Assembly: GCA_024710905.1 (NCBI GenBank)
Contig: JANJTV010000036.1
Span: forward strand, 1-64,000
Direction: 5' to 3'
From: Anaerolineales bacterium
GTDB taxonomy: Bacteria > Chloroflexota > Anaerolineae > Anaerolineales > Villigracilaceae
Length of the DNA: 64,000 bases
How positions within the stretch are numbered: position 1 is the stretch's first letter; each line of letters opens with the position of its first letter. Made by a program: the position numbers and the translations under genes. Below are positions 42,210-51,906 of the stretch, one piece after another. The notes beneath the pieces are model-generated. The model was not told where the DNA came from. It was given only the letters and a program-made list of their open reading frames with translations, and did not search any database.

Positions 42210-43055
42210 ATGATGATTAATCAGCCTTTCCTTTCGCTGGCAGAGATTGATGAAGTGGTCGCTGCCATCCAATCGCAGACACGTTACCAGCCAAAAGTGG
42301 CCCTGATTCTTGGTTCGGGGCTGGGTAGCGTGGCAGATGCCGTGGAAGATGCAGACAGCATTCCTTATGCCAGCCTGCCGCACTGGCCGAAATCCACGGT
42401 GCATGGGCATGCCGGCAGGTTGGTGATTGGCAAACTGCAGGGCCAGGTGGTGATGGTGATGCAGGGCCGTATCCATTTTTATGAAGGCTATTCCATGTCC
42501 CAGGTGACATTGCCTGCCCGTGTGATGCAACGAATGGGAATCGAGATTATGGTGGTGACCAATGCTGCCGGGGCCATCCACCCGGAGTTTGAACCCGGTG
42601 ACCTGATGCTAATCACCGATCACCTTAACCTGGCAGGAATGGTAGGCCTGAACCCGCTGATTGGCCCAAATTTTGATGAACTCGGCCCGCGTTTCCCTGA
42701 TATGAGCCGATCCTATGACCGAGATTTGTGTGACCTGGCGCGCAAGGCCGCTCAGAAAAATAAAATCCGCCTGCAGGAGGGCGTTTATGTTTTCCTGAGC
42801 GGCCCTTCCTTTGAAACCCCGGCTGACCTGCGTTTCTTGCGTGTGTGCGGCGCCGATGCCGTGGGGATGTCCACCGTCCCGGAAGTGACTGTTGCCCGGC
42901 ATGGCGGCATCCGTGTGCTGGGGATATCGGGGATTAGCAACAAGGCCAATTTGGATGGCAATACCATCACCACCCATGAAGAAGTGCTTGAAGCGGGTGC
43001 AGTGATGGGCCCCAAACTGGAGAAATTACTGCGAACCTTCTTGTCATCGTTGTAA
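42210..43055 (+). CDS. punA: Purine-nucleoside phosphorylase (right-arm copy)
   Basis: This is identical to the left-arm 281-aa trimeric-class PNP, with LILGSGLG, VHGHAGRL and VVTNAAGAI. It is the first gene of the mirrored ten-gene operon, which here runs on the plus strand. Confidence 0.9.
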   Translation: MMINQPFLSLAEIDEVVAAIQSQTRYQPKVALILGSGLGSVADAVEDADSIPYASLPHWPKSTVHGHAGRLVIGKLQGQVVMVMQGRIHFYEGYSMSQVTLPARVMQRMGIEIMVVTNAAGAIHPEFEPGDLMLITDHLNLAGMVGLNPLIGPNFDELGPRFPDMSRSYDRDLCDLARKAAQKNKIRLQEGVYVFLSGPSFETPADLRFLRVCGADAVGMSTVPEVTVARHGGIRVLGISGISNKANLDGNTITTHEEVLEAGAVMGPKLEKLLRTFLSSL

Positions 43056-43080
43056 GCAGGTTCCTGAACAGGAAGAAACT

Positions 43081-43755
43081 GTGTCTGATCTTTTGCGCGC
43101 ATTGGCCGTTTATGAAGTTTTTATTTACCTGGTGCTGGGCTTGTTTGCCCTTTTCTCCGGGCGTTCTGCGTTCCTGGCCTGGCAGGAGTATCGCCTGGCT
43201 GTCTTTGGCCTTGAGCGTGAACTGACCATGCAGCGCTTTCGTAGTTCCTTGTCTTCGCTTATCCTGCTGGGAATTATTGGCCTGACCACATTTTTCCTTG
43301 CGACCTTTGTTGTGCCATTGCTCCCGGCCAGCGAGGTGATCCCTACGGCAACGGTCAGCCTGCTCAGCACGCCGGAGGCTGGGATGTCGGAAGGGGATGC
43401 CCCGTCTGATCGCACGGCGGTGCCCCAGCCGCCGCCTGGTACCGAAGGCTGCATCCCGTTACAACTGGTGATTACTTCGCTGGAGGGGGGGCAGCAGATC
43501 TCTGGGCAGGTCTCCCTGGTTGGAACGGTGGACATCCCTAATTTTGGGTTTTACAAATATGAATATGCGCCCGCCGGAACGGAGCAATGGTCCCCGATTG
43601 CTGCCGGGCGTGATGTAGTCCGTGATGGCACCATTGGCTTGTGGGATACCAGCCAGCTTACCCCTGGCGACTATCGCTTGCGTCTGGTGGTTACGGACAA
43701 CCAGGGCATTGAATTGCCCGCCTGTGTCATCCCACTTCGGATTACTGCCCCATAA
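43081..43755 (+). CDS. Ig-like membrane-anchored protein (right-arm copy)
   Basis: This is an identical 224-aa protein with a GTG start, two N-terminal helices, a Pro/Ser linker and a C-terminal Ig-like beta domain. Function unknown. Confidence 0.68.
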   Translation: MSDLLRALAVYEVFIYLVLGLFALFSGRSAFLAWQEYRLAVFGLERELTMQRFRSSLSSLILLGIIGLTTFFLATFVVPLLPASEVIPTATVSLLSTPEAGMSEGDAPSDRTAVPQPPPGTEGCIPLQLVITSLEGGQQISGQVSLVGTVDIPNFGFYKYEYAPAGTEQWSPIAAGRDVVRDGTIGLWDTSQLTPGDYRLRLVVTDNQGIELPACVIPLRITAP

Positions 43756-43764
43756 GGGAACGCC

Positions 43765-44298
43765 ATGGCCGAAATTGAAATCCGCAACACCATCTCCACA
43801 GATATTGCCCGCCTTTCACAGCTGGATCATTCCATTGATACAGATTATGTCTGGCAGTTGGACCTGCACCGCGAAATTGCGCAGGTCGACTCGATCTTCC
43901 GTGAGGTGCGCCTGCCACGTACGATTCAAATACCACATGTCCGAACTGCCGAGCAATTGCCGGATGAATGGCACCAATCCCCAATGATGAGCGCCATGCT
44001 TGGCAGCGAACCGGTCGGGTATATCCGCTTTCGCGATGACATGGTTCCACATGCTGTATGGATTACCGACATTGTGGTCGGGCGCAACTTGCGTCGCAAA
44101 GGGTTGGGGCGAAAATTGATTGCTGCTGTTGAGGCGTGGGCCATCCAGCGTGGGTTTAAGCGGTCGATCGGTGAAGTCCAGTCAAAAAACCACCCGGCCA
44201 TTCGGTTGATCCAAAAACTCGGCTACGAATTCTGCGGGTATAATGACCAGTACTATACGACGAGGGACATCGCTCTCTTTTTTGCAAGATTAATTTAA
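43765..44298 (+). CDS. GNAT N-acetyltransferase (right-arm copy)
   Basis: This is an identical 177-aa acetyltransferase with the acetyl-CoA motif RRKGLGRKL and the C-terminal motif around LIQKLGYEFCGY. Confidence 0.85.
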   Translation: MAEIEIRNTISTDIARLSQLDHSIDTDYVWQLDLHREIAQVDSIFREVRLPRTIQIPHVRTAEQLPDEWHQSPMMSAMLGSEPVGYIRFRDDMVPHAVWITDIVVGRNLRRKGLGRKLIAAVEAWAIQRGFKRSIGEVQSKNHPAIRLIQKLGYEFCGYNDQYYTTRDIALFFARLI

Positions 44299-44315
44299 CG
44301 TTTTGGAAGGCTTGC

Positions 44316-46229
44316 ATGTTTACTGGTTGGGCTGAAAGTCTTTTGGCGGGGATTCAAACGTTCAATCAAATACTCACAGCCGGGATTGCCATCACGGCTT
44401 TTTCCCTATTGCTTTATGCACTGACATTTAATTTAAGGGATCGCGTCGCGCGGTCCTTCGCCATGATTCTCCTGTGTGTGGTGGTCGTTTTTACCAGCGA
44501 AGCCATTCAGAGCGCAGTTGCCACCCTTAACACAATGGAGTTGTTCCTGCGTCTGCAATGGATAGGCATTGTCTTCCTGCCTGCGGCCTACCTGCACCTG
44601 TCAGATGCGCTGCTGGTGACGGCTGGCCGTCCTTCCCGTGGTAGGCGCCGGTTTGCTGTACGTGCCGTGTATGCCATCTCAACCGGTTTTCTGGTGTTGT
44701 TTTCTCAAGGCCAGCTGGTTGGGCCAATGGTGGCTTCCTTTAATCCAGCTCCGTACCTGCAACTGACCATCTGGACGAGCATTTTTACGGTTTATTACCT
44801 GCTGGTGATGCTCTGGGCCGGGATAAACCTGATTCGTGCATATAGCAAAATGCTCACTCGCTCGGGTCGCCGTCGCATGTTGTACCTGATGGCTGGCGCA
44901 ACTGCCCCGGCATTGGGCTCTTATCCCTACCTGGTGTATGGTTCGTTATTTGCATCTCAACACCAGTTGCTTTTCTGGACGGCTGCGACAACCATTAATC
45001 TGGTTGTCGGCGCTTTGCTGGTGGTCATGGCTTATGCAGTGGCCTTCTTTGGCGTTTCGTGGCCAGACCGGGTGGTGAAGAGCCGATTGTTTAAGTGGAT
45101 TATGCGCGGGCCAGTGACGGCCTCGCTGGCGCTGGGGGTAATGACCCTGCTGCGCCGGGCGGGAGAATTCTTTGGGCTTCCTTATAATGCTGGTGTGCCA
45201 ATCAGCGTGGTTGGGATTATCCTGCTCATGGAGCACCTGATTACGATTGTTGCACCGCTCTGGGAGCGCTGGCTGTTCTTTGGCCGGGATCGCGCCGAGC
45301 TGAGCCTGCTCCAGAATATCGAGGAACGCCTGCTCACCCAGAGCGACCTGCGGCAATTCCTTGAAGCAGTACTCGCCGCCGTGCGCGATCACATGCAGTC
45401 CCCATCCGCATTTATTGCCTCGCTGGACAATGAACAAATTTCCCTATTGATCACGGCAGGGCGACCGTTTGAAAAGTCGATTGAATTGGAAGAGGCCCTA
45501 AAGACCACAGATGATGGCGACTCGCGCCAGGTAATGCGCTGGAACGATTACTGGATTTTACCCCTGCGCCAACGCCGTACGTTCGAAATGGATATTGATC
45601 AGGTTCCCTCGCTGTTGGGTTTGCTCGGTGTGGCTGCTACTACCCCCAACCTTGAATCAGACCAGAAGCAAGCGCTTTGGCTGCTGGCAGACCGCGCAGC
45701 CCTCGCACTGGAAGACCGCAGCTTGCAGCAACGGGTCTTTAGCTCGCTGGAAGACCTGAACCAGGACTATGAACGCATCCAGCGCCTGCGTGCTGCCGGT
45801 CGTTATGACAGCGCCAATAGCCTGCTGGCAGAGGATCTTGACGCGCCGCGGGACATGGCCGAATGGGTACGCGAGGCGCTCAACCATTACTGGGGCGGCC
45901 CCAAACTGACCGACTCACCGCTGATGTCCTTGCGGATTGTCCAGGAGACAGCCCAGGAGGAGCATGATGGTAACATGGCAAATGCCTTACGCGCCATTCT
46001 TAAACAGGCTGTGGAACGCGTCCGCCCACAGGGTGAACGCCGTTTTACCACCGAATGGATCCTTTACAACATCCTTGACCTGAAGTTCATTGAAGGCCGC
46101 AAAGTACGGGATGTGGCTGCCCGGCTGGCCATGTCTGAAGCGGATCTATACCGAAAGCAGCGTGTAGCCGTGGATGCGGTTGCAAGGGCAATTTTACAAA
46201 TGGAATCAGAGCTCAATAAAAACACCTAA
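44316..46229 (+). CDS. Multi-pass sensor with GAF-like and HTH-like regions (right-arm copy)
   Basis: This is an identical 637-aa protein: helical membrane module, GAF-like middle, C-terminal HTH-like KVRDVAARLAMSEADLYRKQ. No kinase or cyclase motif is present. Confidence 0.68.
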   Translation: MFTGWAESLLAGIQTFNQILTAGIAITAFSLLLYALTFNLRDRVARSFAMILLCVVVVFTSEAIQSAVATLNTMELFLRLQWIGIVFLPAAYLHLSDALLVTAGRPSRGRRRFAVRAVYAISTGFLVLFSQGQLVGPMVASFNPAPYLQLTIWTSIFTVYYLLVMLWAGINLIRAYSKMLTRSGRRRMLYLMAGATAPALGSYPYLVYGSLFASQHQLLFWTAATTINLVVGALLVVMAYAVAFFGVSWPDRVVKSRLFKWIMRGPVTASLALGVMTLLRRAGEFFGLPYNAGVPISVVGIILLMEHLITIVAPLWERWLFFGRDRAELSLLQNIEERLLTQSDLRQFLEAVLAAVRDHMQSPSAFIASLDNEQISLLITAGRPFEKSIELEEALKTTDDGDSRQVMRWNDYWILPLRQRRTFEMDIDQVPSLLGLLGVAATTPNLESDQKQALWLLADRAALALEDRSLQQRVFSSLEDLNQDYERIQRLRAAGRYDSANSLLAEDLDAPRDMAEWVREALNHYWGGPKLTDSPLMSLRIVQETAQEEHDGNMANALRAILKQAVERVRPQGERRFTTEWILYNILDLKFIEGRKVRDVAARLAMSEADLYRKQRVAVDAVARAILQMESELNKNT

Positions 46230-46247
46230 CCAGGAGGTCTGAAAAGA

Positions 46248-47234
46248 ATGGTAATTACAAACCCGAGGAGAATGCAAGAAGAACCGTCGCTGGCCGCAGA
46301 AGATGGCTGGTGGGAATCGGTCCTCTCGGATGAGTCACGATACGGGCCTGCCCAGCCCCGTGCTTCTCATCCGCAGTATCAAGATGTGCCTGCGCCGATT
46401 GCGCGGAATGCTGCCATTGATTCTGAACACCCCAAACGTAATAATGATTGGGGATTTGCGCAGGACCTGTTTGCACAGGATCAGATTATTTCGTTGAGTG
46501 TCGTTGGTTATAACCGCGGCGGCCTGCTTGTGGAGAACGAACGCCTGCAAGGCTTTGTTCCTTACTCGCACCTGGTTGATATGACCTGCGAGTTGGAAGG
46601 TGACCGCGAAGCCTTTCTTTCCAAATATGAAGGCCAGGAACTGCGCCTGAAAATGATCGAGTGTGTGCCTGAAGAAGGCCGGGCGGTCTTCTCGGAGCGC
46701 GCGGCCCGTGTCGATTCTGGCAAGCGCACCCAGTTGTTCTCCAGCATCCAGGTTGGGGAGATCATCACTGGTGAAGTGACCAATGTCACCGACTTTGGCG
46801 TGTTTGTTGATCTGGGCGGTGTCGAGGGACTGATTCATATTTCTGAATTGTCCTGGGGCCGTGTAATTCACCCTTCCCACCTGGCCAGCCTTGGTCAGCA
46901 GGTTCGTGTGCAGGTGCTGGACATCATGCCTGAGCGCTGCCGGATTGCCCTGAGCCTGAAACGCTTGCAACCCAACCCCTGGGAAGACGCCCGCCAGCGC
47001 TATGCCGTCGATGACATTGTCCCGGCGACCATTACAACGGTCGTTTCGTTCGGCGTTTTTTGCCGCCTTGAGGAGGGTCTCGAGGGTTTGGCGCATGTTT
47101 CAGAGATTGATTTACCCTCCGGGCAATCGGTTCGTGAAACCTTCTCCGAAAATCAATCCGTCCAGGTGCGCATCATCCACATTGATTGCCAGCACCAGCG
47201 CCTTGGCCTGAGCCTGAAGCTCAACGGAGCGTAA
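46248..47234 (+). CDS. S1-domain RNA-binding protein (right-arm copy)
   Basis: This is an identical 328-aa protein with three S1 folds after a disordered N-terminus. AGGAGG precedes the start, and its stop shares one base with the ftsK start. Confidence 0.85.
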   Translation: MVITNPRRMQEEPSLAAEDGWWESVLSDESRYGPAQPRASHPQYQDVPAPIARNAAIDSEHPKRNNDWGFAQDLFAQDQIISLSVVGYNRGGLLVENERLQGFVPYSHLVDMTCELEGDREAFLSKYEGQELRLKMIECVPEEGRAVFSERAARVDSGKRTQLFSSIQVGEIITGEVTNVTDFGVFVDLGGVEGLIHISELSWGRVIHPSHLASLGQQVRVQVLDIMPERCRIALSLKRLQPNPWEDARQRYAVDDIVPATITTVVSFGVFCRLEEGLEGLAHVSEIDLPSGQSVRETFSENQSVQVRIIHIDCQHQRLGLSLKLNGA

Positions 47235-49480
47235 TGCCCGACTCTCGAAAATACCGCCACGAACCACCACCCCACCAACCAGACCTGCTGGATTGGACGC
47301 AGCGACTCCAAACCCACTTTGGGCGTTTTACGTTGGATGTCGGCGGGCTGCTCTTGCTGGTCCTCTCCCTGCTTACCCTGCTGGCGCTCTTCGAGTGGAC
47401 ACAGGGGACCCTGCTTACCCCTTGGGCGTTTACCTTGCGCCGCTGGTTGGGCTGGGGCAGCTACCTGTTCGGCTTCTCCATGTTGGCGGCCAGCATATTC
47501 TTGTTCTACCGGCGCGGCATGCCTGCCCAACAACTTCCCTGGGGCCGCCTGATCGCCTTCGAGAGTTTTTACTTTTTCATGCTCGTTGCCTTTACGTTGC
47601 TTGGCGGCGCATCTATTGAACGTGCCGAAGCCGGGCTGGATGGCGGTTACACGGGTTGGTCCCTGGCCAGCCTGCTCAGCCTGCTGGTTGGTGACCTGTG
47701 GCGGAATATCATTGTTGCGCTGGGGGTACTGGTCACAGCTGGTTTTGCGTTCGGGTTGTTTGGCCTGCTGGAAAAAGCCCTGTGGAAGTTTTCAGGCGAA
47801 ATGATGGAAGTGCTGCCAGAGGAGTTTGATCCCGTGATTACGGAGATACCTGCCGGGCTGGCCCAGCCGGAGCCTGTCTCCCGTACCCAGAAGACGCCTC
47901 CCGCCCGGAAGCCTATCTCCCTGCCCGAGCAATTCCGTAAGAATTTCAAGGTTCCTGAAACGCAGGATGAAGTCCCTGCTGTGCCCCACAAACGCGGCGA
48001 AGACCTGCCGCCGCTGTCCCTGCTGTTTACCGACCAGTCCACCCGCCCGGACGAGCGCCACATAAACCAGACGGCTGGCTTGCTCGAAAAAACCCTTTCC
48101 GAATTTGGCATCCCGGCCCAGGTGGTGGGGTTTCGCGTTGGCCCAACAGTAACGCAATTTGCCGTGCAGCCGGGTTTTATCCGCAAGCCGGGTACAAACG
48201 AGGAAGACCACCAGCAGATGAAAGTGCGCGTGGCGCAGATTGCCTCGTTGCAAAAAGACCTGGCGCTGGCGCTCTCCGCCGAACGGTTACGGATTGAAGC
48301 GCCTGTGCCTGGCAAGTCTTATGTTGGCATTGAAGTGCCCAATTCGCGCGCTGCAACCGTGCGATTGAAATCCCTGCTTGAGAGTGAACAGTTCAATAAA
48401 ATGGCCGTACCACTGGCCATTGCCCTAGGCCGAGATGTCTCGGGCCAGCCCCTGGTGGCCGATCTTTCGCGTATGCCCCATATGCTGGTGGCGGGCGCAA
48501 CGGGTTCGGGAAAATCGGTCTGTATCACGGCCATTGCTGCCTGTTTGGCGATGAACAATACGCCCGACGAACTTCGCCTGGTGATGATCGACTCGAAGAT
48601 GGTCGAGCTGATTCGGTTTAACGGCCTGCCCCATCTTTACGGTAAAGTGGAGACCAATGTCGAGCGCATCATGGGTGTTTTGCGCTGGCTGGTAGTCGAA
48701 ATGGAACACCGTTACCGCCTGCTCGAAGGTTCACGCGCCCGCGATCTGGAAGCCTACAACCGCAAGGCGCGTGGTCGTAAAGATGGCGGCGGTGGGCCGC
48801 TACCGCGCATTGTGGTGATTGTTGATGAACTGGCCGACCTGATGATGTCTGCGCCAGACCAGACCGAACACAACCTGGTACGCCTGGCCCAGATGGCCCG
48901 CGCCACTGGCATTCACCTGGTGGTGGCCACCCAGCGCCCCAGCACAGATGTCGTTACCGGGTTAATTAAAGCGAACTTCCCAGCTCGGCTGGCATTTGCC
49001 GTCACTTCCGGTGTGGACAGCCGCGTCATTCTGGATATGCCAGGCGCTGAGAGCTTGCTTGGGCGCGGAGATATGCTTTTCCTCAACCCTGAAATTGGCA
49101 ACCCTTTGCGTGCCCAGGGTGTTCTCATTACCGACCAGGAAATTGAACGGTTGATTTCGTTCTGGCAGTCCAAATCCAAAACTGACCATCATTCCCCGCC
49201 CTGGGAGAGCATCCTGCAGGAACCGGAAGAAGGCGGCGATGATGCCTTGGTGGAACAGGCAATTGGTGTTGTGCGCCAAACGCAGCGCGCCAGCGCTTCA
49301 CTGTTGCAGCGCCGACTGCGGATTGGCTATCCGCGTGCAGCCCGCCTGCTTGACCAGCTGGAAGAGATGGGGGTGGTCGGCCCGTCGCAGGGCGGCGGCA
49401 AGGAACGGGATGTGTTGATCGATTCTAGTGACGATGAAGACCTGTACGACTCTGACGAGCCAGGGCAGGGCTTCAGGTAA
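47234..49480 (+). CDS. ftsK: FtsK/SpoIIIE DNA translocase (right-arm copy)
   Basis: This is an identical 748-aa motor with four N-terminal helices, Walker A AGATGSGKS and the C-terminal winged-helix gamma domain. A second chromosomal copy of this cell-division gene would be unusual, which weighs against a real duplication. Confidence 0.9.
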   Translation: MPDSRKYRHEPPPHQPDLLDWTQRLQTHFGRFTLDVGGLLLLVLSLLTLLALFEWTQGTLLTPWAFTLRRWLGWGSYLFGFSMLAASIFLFYRRGMPAQQLPWGRLIAFESFYFFMLVAFTLLGGASIERAEAGLDGGYTGWSLASLLSLLVGDLWRNIIVALGVLVTAGFAFGLFGLLEKALWKFSGEMMEVLPEEFDPVITEIPAGLAQPEPVSRTQKTPPARKPISLPEQFRKNFKVPETQDEVPAVPHKRGEDLPPLSLLFTDQSTRPDERHINQTAGLLEKTLSEFGIPAQVVGFRVGPTVTQFAVQPGFIRKPGTNEEDHQQMKVRVAQIASLQKDLALALSAERLRIEAPVPGKSYVGIEVPNSRAATVRLKSLLESEQFNKMAVPLAIALGRDVSGQPLVADLSRMPHMLVAGATGSGKSVCITAIAACLAMNNTPDELRLVMIDSKMVELIRFNGLPHLYGKVETNVERIMGVLRWLVVEMEHRYRLLEGSRARDLEAYNRKARGRKDGGGGPLPRIVVIVDELADLMMSAPDQTEHNLVRLAQMARATGIHLVVATQRPSTDVVTGLIKANFPARLAFAVTSGVDSRVILDMPGAESLLGRGDMLFLNPEIGNPLRAQGVLITDQEIERLISFWQSKSKTDHHSPPWESILQEPEEGGDDALVEQAIGVVRQTQRASASLLQRRLRIGYPRAARLLDQLEEMGVVGPSQGGGKERDVLIDSSDDEDLYDSDEPGQGFR

Positions 49481-49501
49481 AAAAAACTTAAGGATGAATC
49501 A

Positions 49502-50131
49502 ATGGCTCAAGATATAAAAAAACTTCCCCAAACATTTACTGACTATATGCGCCTGTGGTTCAAAGGCATTACCGAACCGACGGCAGCTTTCCTGCTCAAA
49601 ATTGGCGTGACGCCCAACATGATTACCATGCTGGGTCTATTGTTAAATGTGGCTGCCGGGTTTATGGTGGCGCGCGGAGAAATTGTGCTGGGCGGCATCC
49701 TAGCGATGGTGGGTGGCCCGCTGGATGCGCTGGATGGTACCATGGCGCGTATGCGTGGCGAAGCCAGTGATTTTGGCGCCTTTGTCGATTCTGTCACAGA
49801 TCGCTATTCCGAATTGTTTGTGCTGGGTGGGCTGTCGTATTACTTCCTCGGGCAAAACGACTGGTTGTCAGTCATGGTTTGTTATGCGGCTGCCGCTGGC
49901 TCTGTGCTGGTATCGTATGTCAAGGCGCGGGCCGATTCGCTTAAGTTTGATGCCAATACCGGCATCCTGACCCGTATGGAACGTTACATGGTGATTGGCC
50001 CATTGTTGATCCTTAACCAACCTCTCTGGGTCATCTGGATCATTGCCGTGTTGGGGAACATCACTGCCTTGCAACGCATCTGGCGTGTGCGCAGGGATGC
50101 CCGCAGCAAGGCTGCCTCTGCGAAAGAGTAA
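49502..50131 (+). CDS. CDP-alcohol phosphatidyltransferase (right-arm copy)
   Basis: This is an identical 209-aa phospholipid synthase with the exact D-x2-D-G-x2-A-R-x8-G-x3-D-x3-D signature. Confidence 0.88.
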   Translation: MAQDIKKLPQTFTDYMRLWFKGITEPTAAFLLKIGVTPNMITMLGLLLNVAAGFMVARGEIVLGGILAMVGGPLDALDGTMARMRGEASDFGAFVDSVTDRYSELFVLGGLSYYFLGQNDWLSVMVCYAAAAGSVLVSYVKARADSLKFDANTGILTRMERYMVIGPLLILNQPLWVIWIIAVLGNITALQRIWRVRRDARSKAASAKE

Positions 50132-50137
50132 ATCACA

Positions 50138-50959
50138 ATGCAGATTCTTTTTGATGGCCTTTACTTCAGGATTTTTGGGGAGGAATTTGTCCTGCGATTT
50201 TATGGCATGATAATCATGCTTGGCGCGATTGCCGGCGCCTGGCTGGCCACCCGTGAAGCGAACCGCCGTTCAGTAGACCCGGACCAGGTCTGGGATTTAC
50301 TGATATGGCTGCTGGTTGGCGGTGTGATTGGCGCGCGTTTGTGGCATATCTTCACCCCGCCACCCTCATCTGTGGCGGCAGGCATTACCACCCTGTACTA
50401 CCTGCAACACCCGCTGGATATTTTGGCCATCTGGCGCGGCGGCTTGGGTATTCCCGGCGCGGTGATTGGCGGGGCGGTTGCGTTGTATTTTTACACCCGT
50501 CGCCACGGGGGTAGTTACCCGATCTGGATGGACATCATTGCCCCGGCTCTGGCGCTGGGGCAGGCCATTGGTCGCTGGGGTAATTACTTTAATCAAGAGT
50601 TGTATGGTGCACCAACCAACCTTCCCTGGGCCATTTCCATTGATCCTGTACATCGCCTGGCTGGGTTTGAGCAATATGAAACATTTCACCCGTTGTTTTT
50701 CTACGAATCACTCTGGAATTTCGGTAACATGGTTTTATTGCTCTGGCTGGGGCGTCGTTTTGTCGACCGCCTGAAACCGGGTGATATTTTCTTTGTTTAC
50801 CTGGTGATTTATCCCCTGGGGCGTTTCCTGCTCGATTTCCTGCGTCTGGACGCCTCCATGCTGGGCGGAATCAATGCCAACCAGACATTCATGGCGGTTG
50901 TCGCCGTGGCGGCTGTGGCCGTCCTGGTGTGGCGTCATTTCCGTCCGCAAGTAACTTGA
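50138..50959 (+). CDS. lgt: Prolipoprotein diacylglyceryl transferase (right-arm copy)
   Basis: This is an identical 273-aa Lgt with GQAIGRWGNYFNQELYG. It starts six bases after the phospholipid synthase gene. Confidence 0.92.
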   Translation: MQILFDGLYFRIFGEEFVLRFYGMIIMLGAIAGAWLATREANRRSVDPDQVWDLLIWLLVGGVIGARLWHIFTPPPSSVAAGITTLYYLQHPLDILAIWRGGLGIPGAVIGGAVALYFYTRRHGGSYPIWMDIIAPALALGQAIGRWGNYFNQELYGAPTNLPWAISIDPVHRLAGFEQYETFHPLFFYESLWNFGNMVLLLWLGRRFVDRLKPGDIFFVYLVIYPLGRFLLDFLRLDASMLGGINANQTFMAVVAVAAVAVLVWRHFRPQVT

Positions 50960-50976
50960 ATATTTATTGGTGAAGA

Positions 50977-51906
50977 ATGATTGAATGCGAAGACCTAACC
51001 AAATATTTTGAGAACTTCAAAGCCGTAGAAGGGGTCAGCCTGAACGTCCCGCGTGGGCGGGTGCTGGCACTGCTCGGTCAAAATGGGGCAGGCAAGACCA
51101 CTACCGTACGTATGCTCACATCTGTTTTATCCCCCACGCGCGGGTGGGCGCGGGTGGCCGGGCATGATGTTGTGCGTCACCCGGGTAAGGTGCGCGCCTC
51201 AGTAGGTGTACTCACCGAGCAGCATGGCTTGTACACCCGCATGACTGCCAACGAATATCTGGATTTTTTCGGCCAGGTGTATAGCCTGGATAAAACAACC
51301 CGCGCACGCCGCTCAAAAGAATTACTGGATTATTTTGGCCTGGCTGAAGCTGCGAAACGCCGTTCTGGTGAATATTCCAAGGGCATGCGCCAAAAGCTGG
51401 CCCTGGCGCGCGCATTAATTCATGAACCGCCGGTGTTATTACTCGACGAGCCGACTTCAGCGATGGACCCTGAAAGCGCCCAGTTGGTTCGGAATGAAAT
51501 TGCCCGGCTGAAGTCATCCGAACGTTCGATCATTATTTGTACCCACAACCTTGTTGAGGCTGAAACCCTGGCTGACAAGATCGCGATTATTTACCGCGGG
51601 CGCATCCTGTTACAGGGAACGCTTGACGAACTGCGCCGCCAATTGTTGGGTGTACCGGAATATGAAGTGCGGTTGGCAGGGAAGTGGTCGCAAGGAGCCA
51701 TTCGCGCGATCCCCAACCTGGAAGTAACGCACTTCACAGAGAATGGCTTTACCTACCATACTGAAAGCCCTGAAAAAGAGAACCCGGCCCTGGTTTCAGG
51801 CCTGGTTGAACGTGGAATCTCTGTAGTTGCTGTGCACGAAGTACCGCGCAGCCTGGAGCAGGTCTATCTCAGGGCCATGAACCTGGCCGTGGCTGGAGAA
51901 TTATGA
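50977..51906 (+). CDS. ABC transporter ATP-binding protein (right-arm copy)
   Basis: This is an identical 309-aa ATPase with Walker A GQNGAGKTT, signature YSKGMRQ and Walker B LLLDEP. It overlaps the fused permease gene by four bases. Confidence 0.9.
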   Translation: MIECEDLTKYFENFKAVEGVSLNVPRGRVLALLGQNGAGKTTTVRMLTSVLSPTRGWARVAGHDVVRHPGKVRASVGVLTEQHGLYTRMTANEYLDFFGQVYSLDKTTRARRSKELLDYFGLAEAAKRRSGEYSKGMRQKLALARALIHEPPVLLLDEPTSAMDPESAQLVRNEIARLKSSERSIIICTHNLVEAETLADKIAIIYRGRILLQGTLDELRRQLLGVPEYEVRLAGKWSQGAIRAIPNLEVTHFTENGFTYHTESPEKENPALVSGLVERGISVVAVHEVPRSLEQVYLRAMNLAVAGEL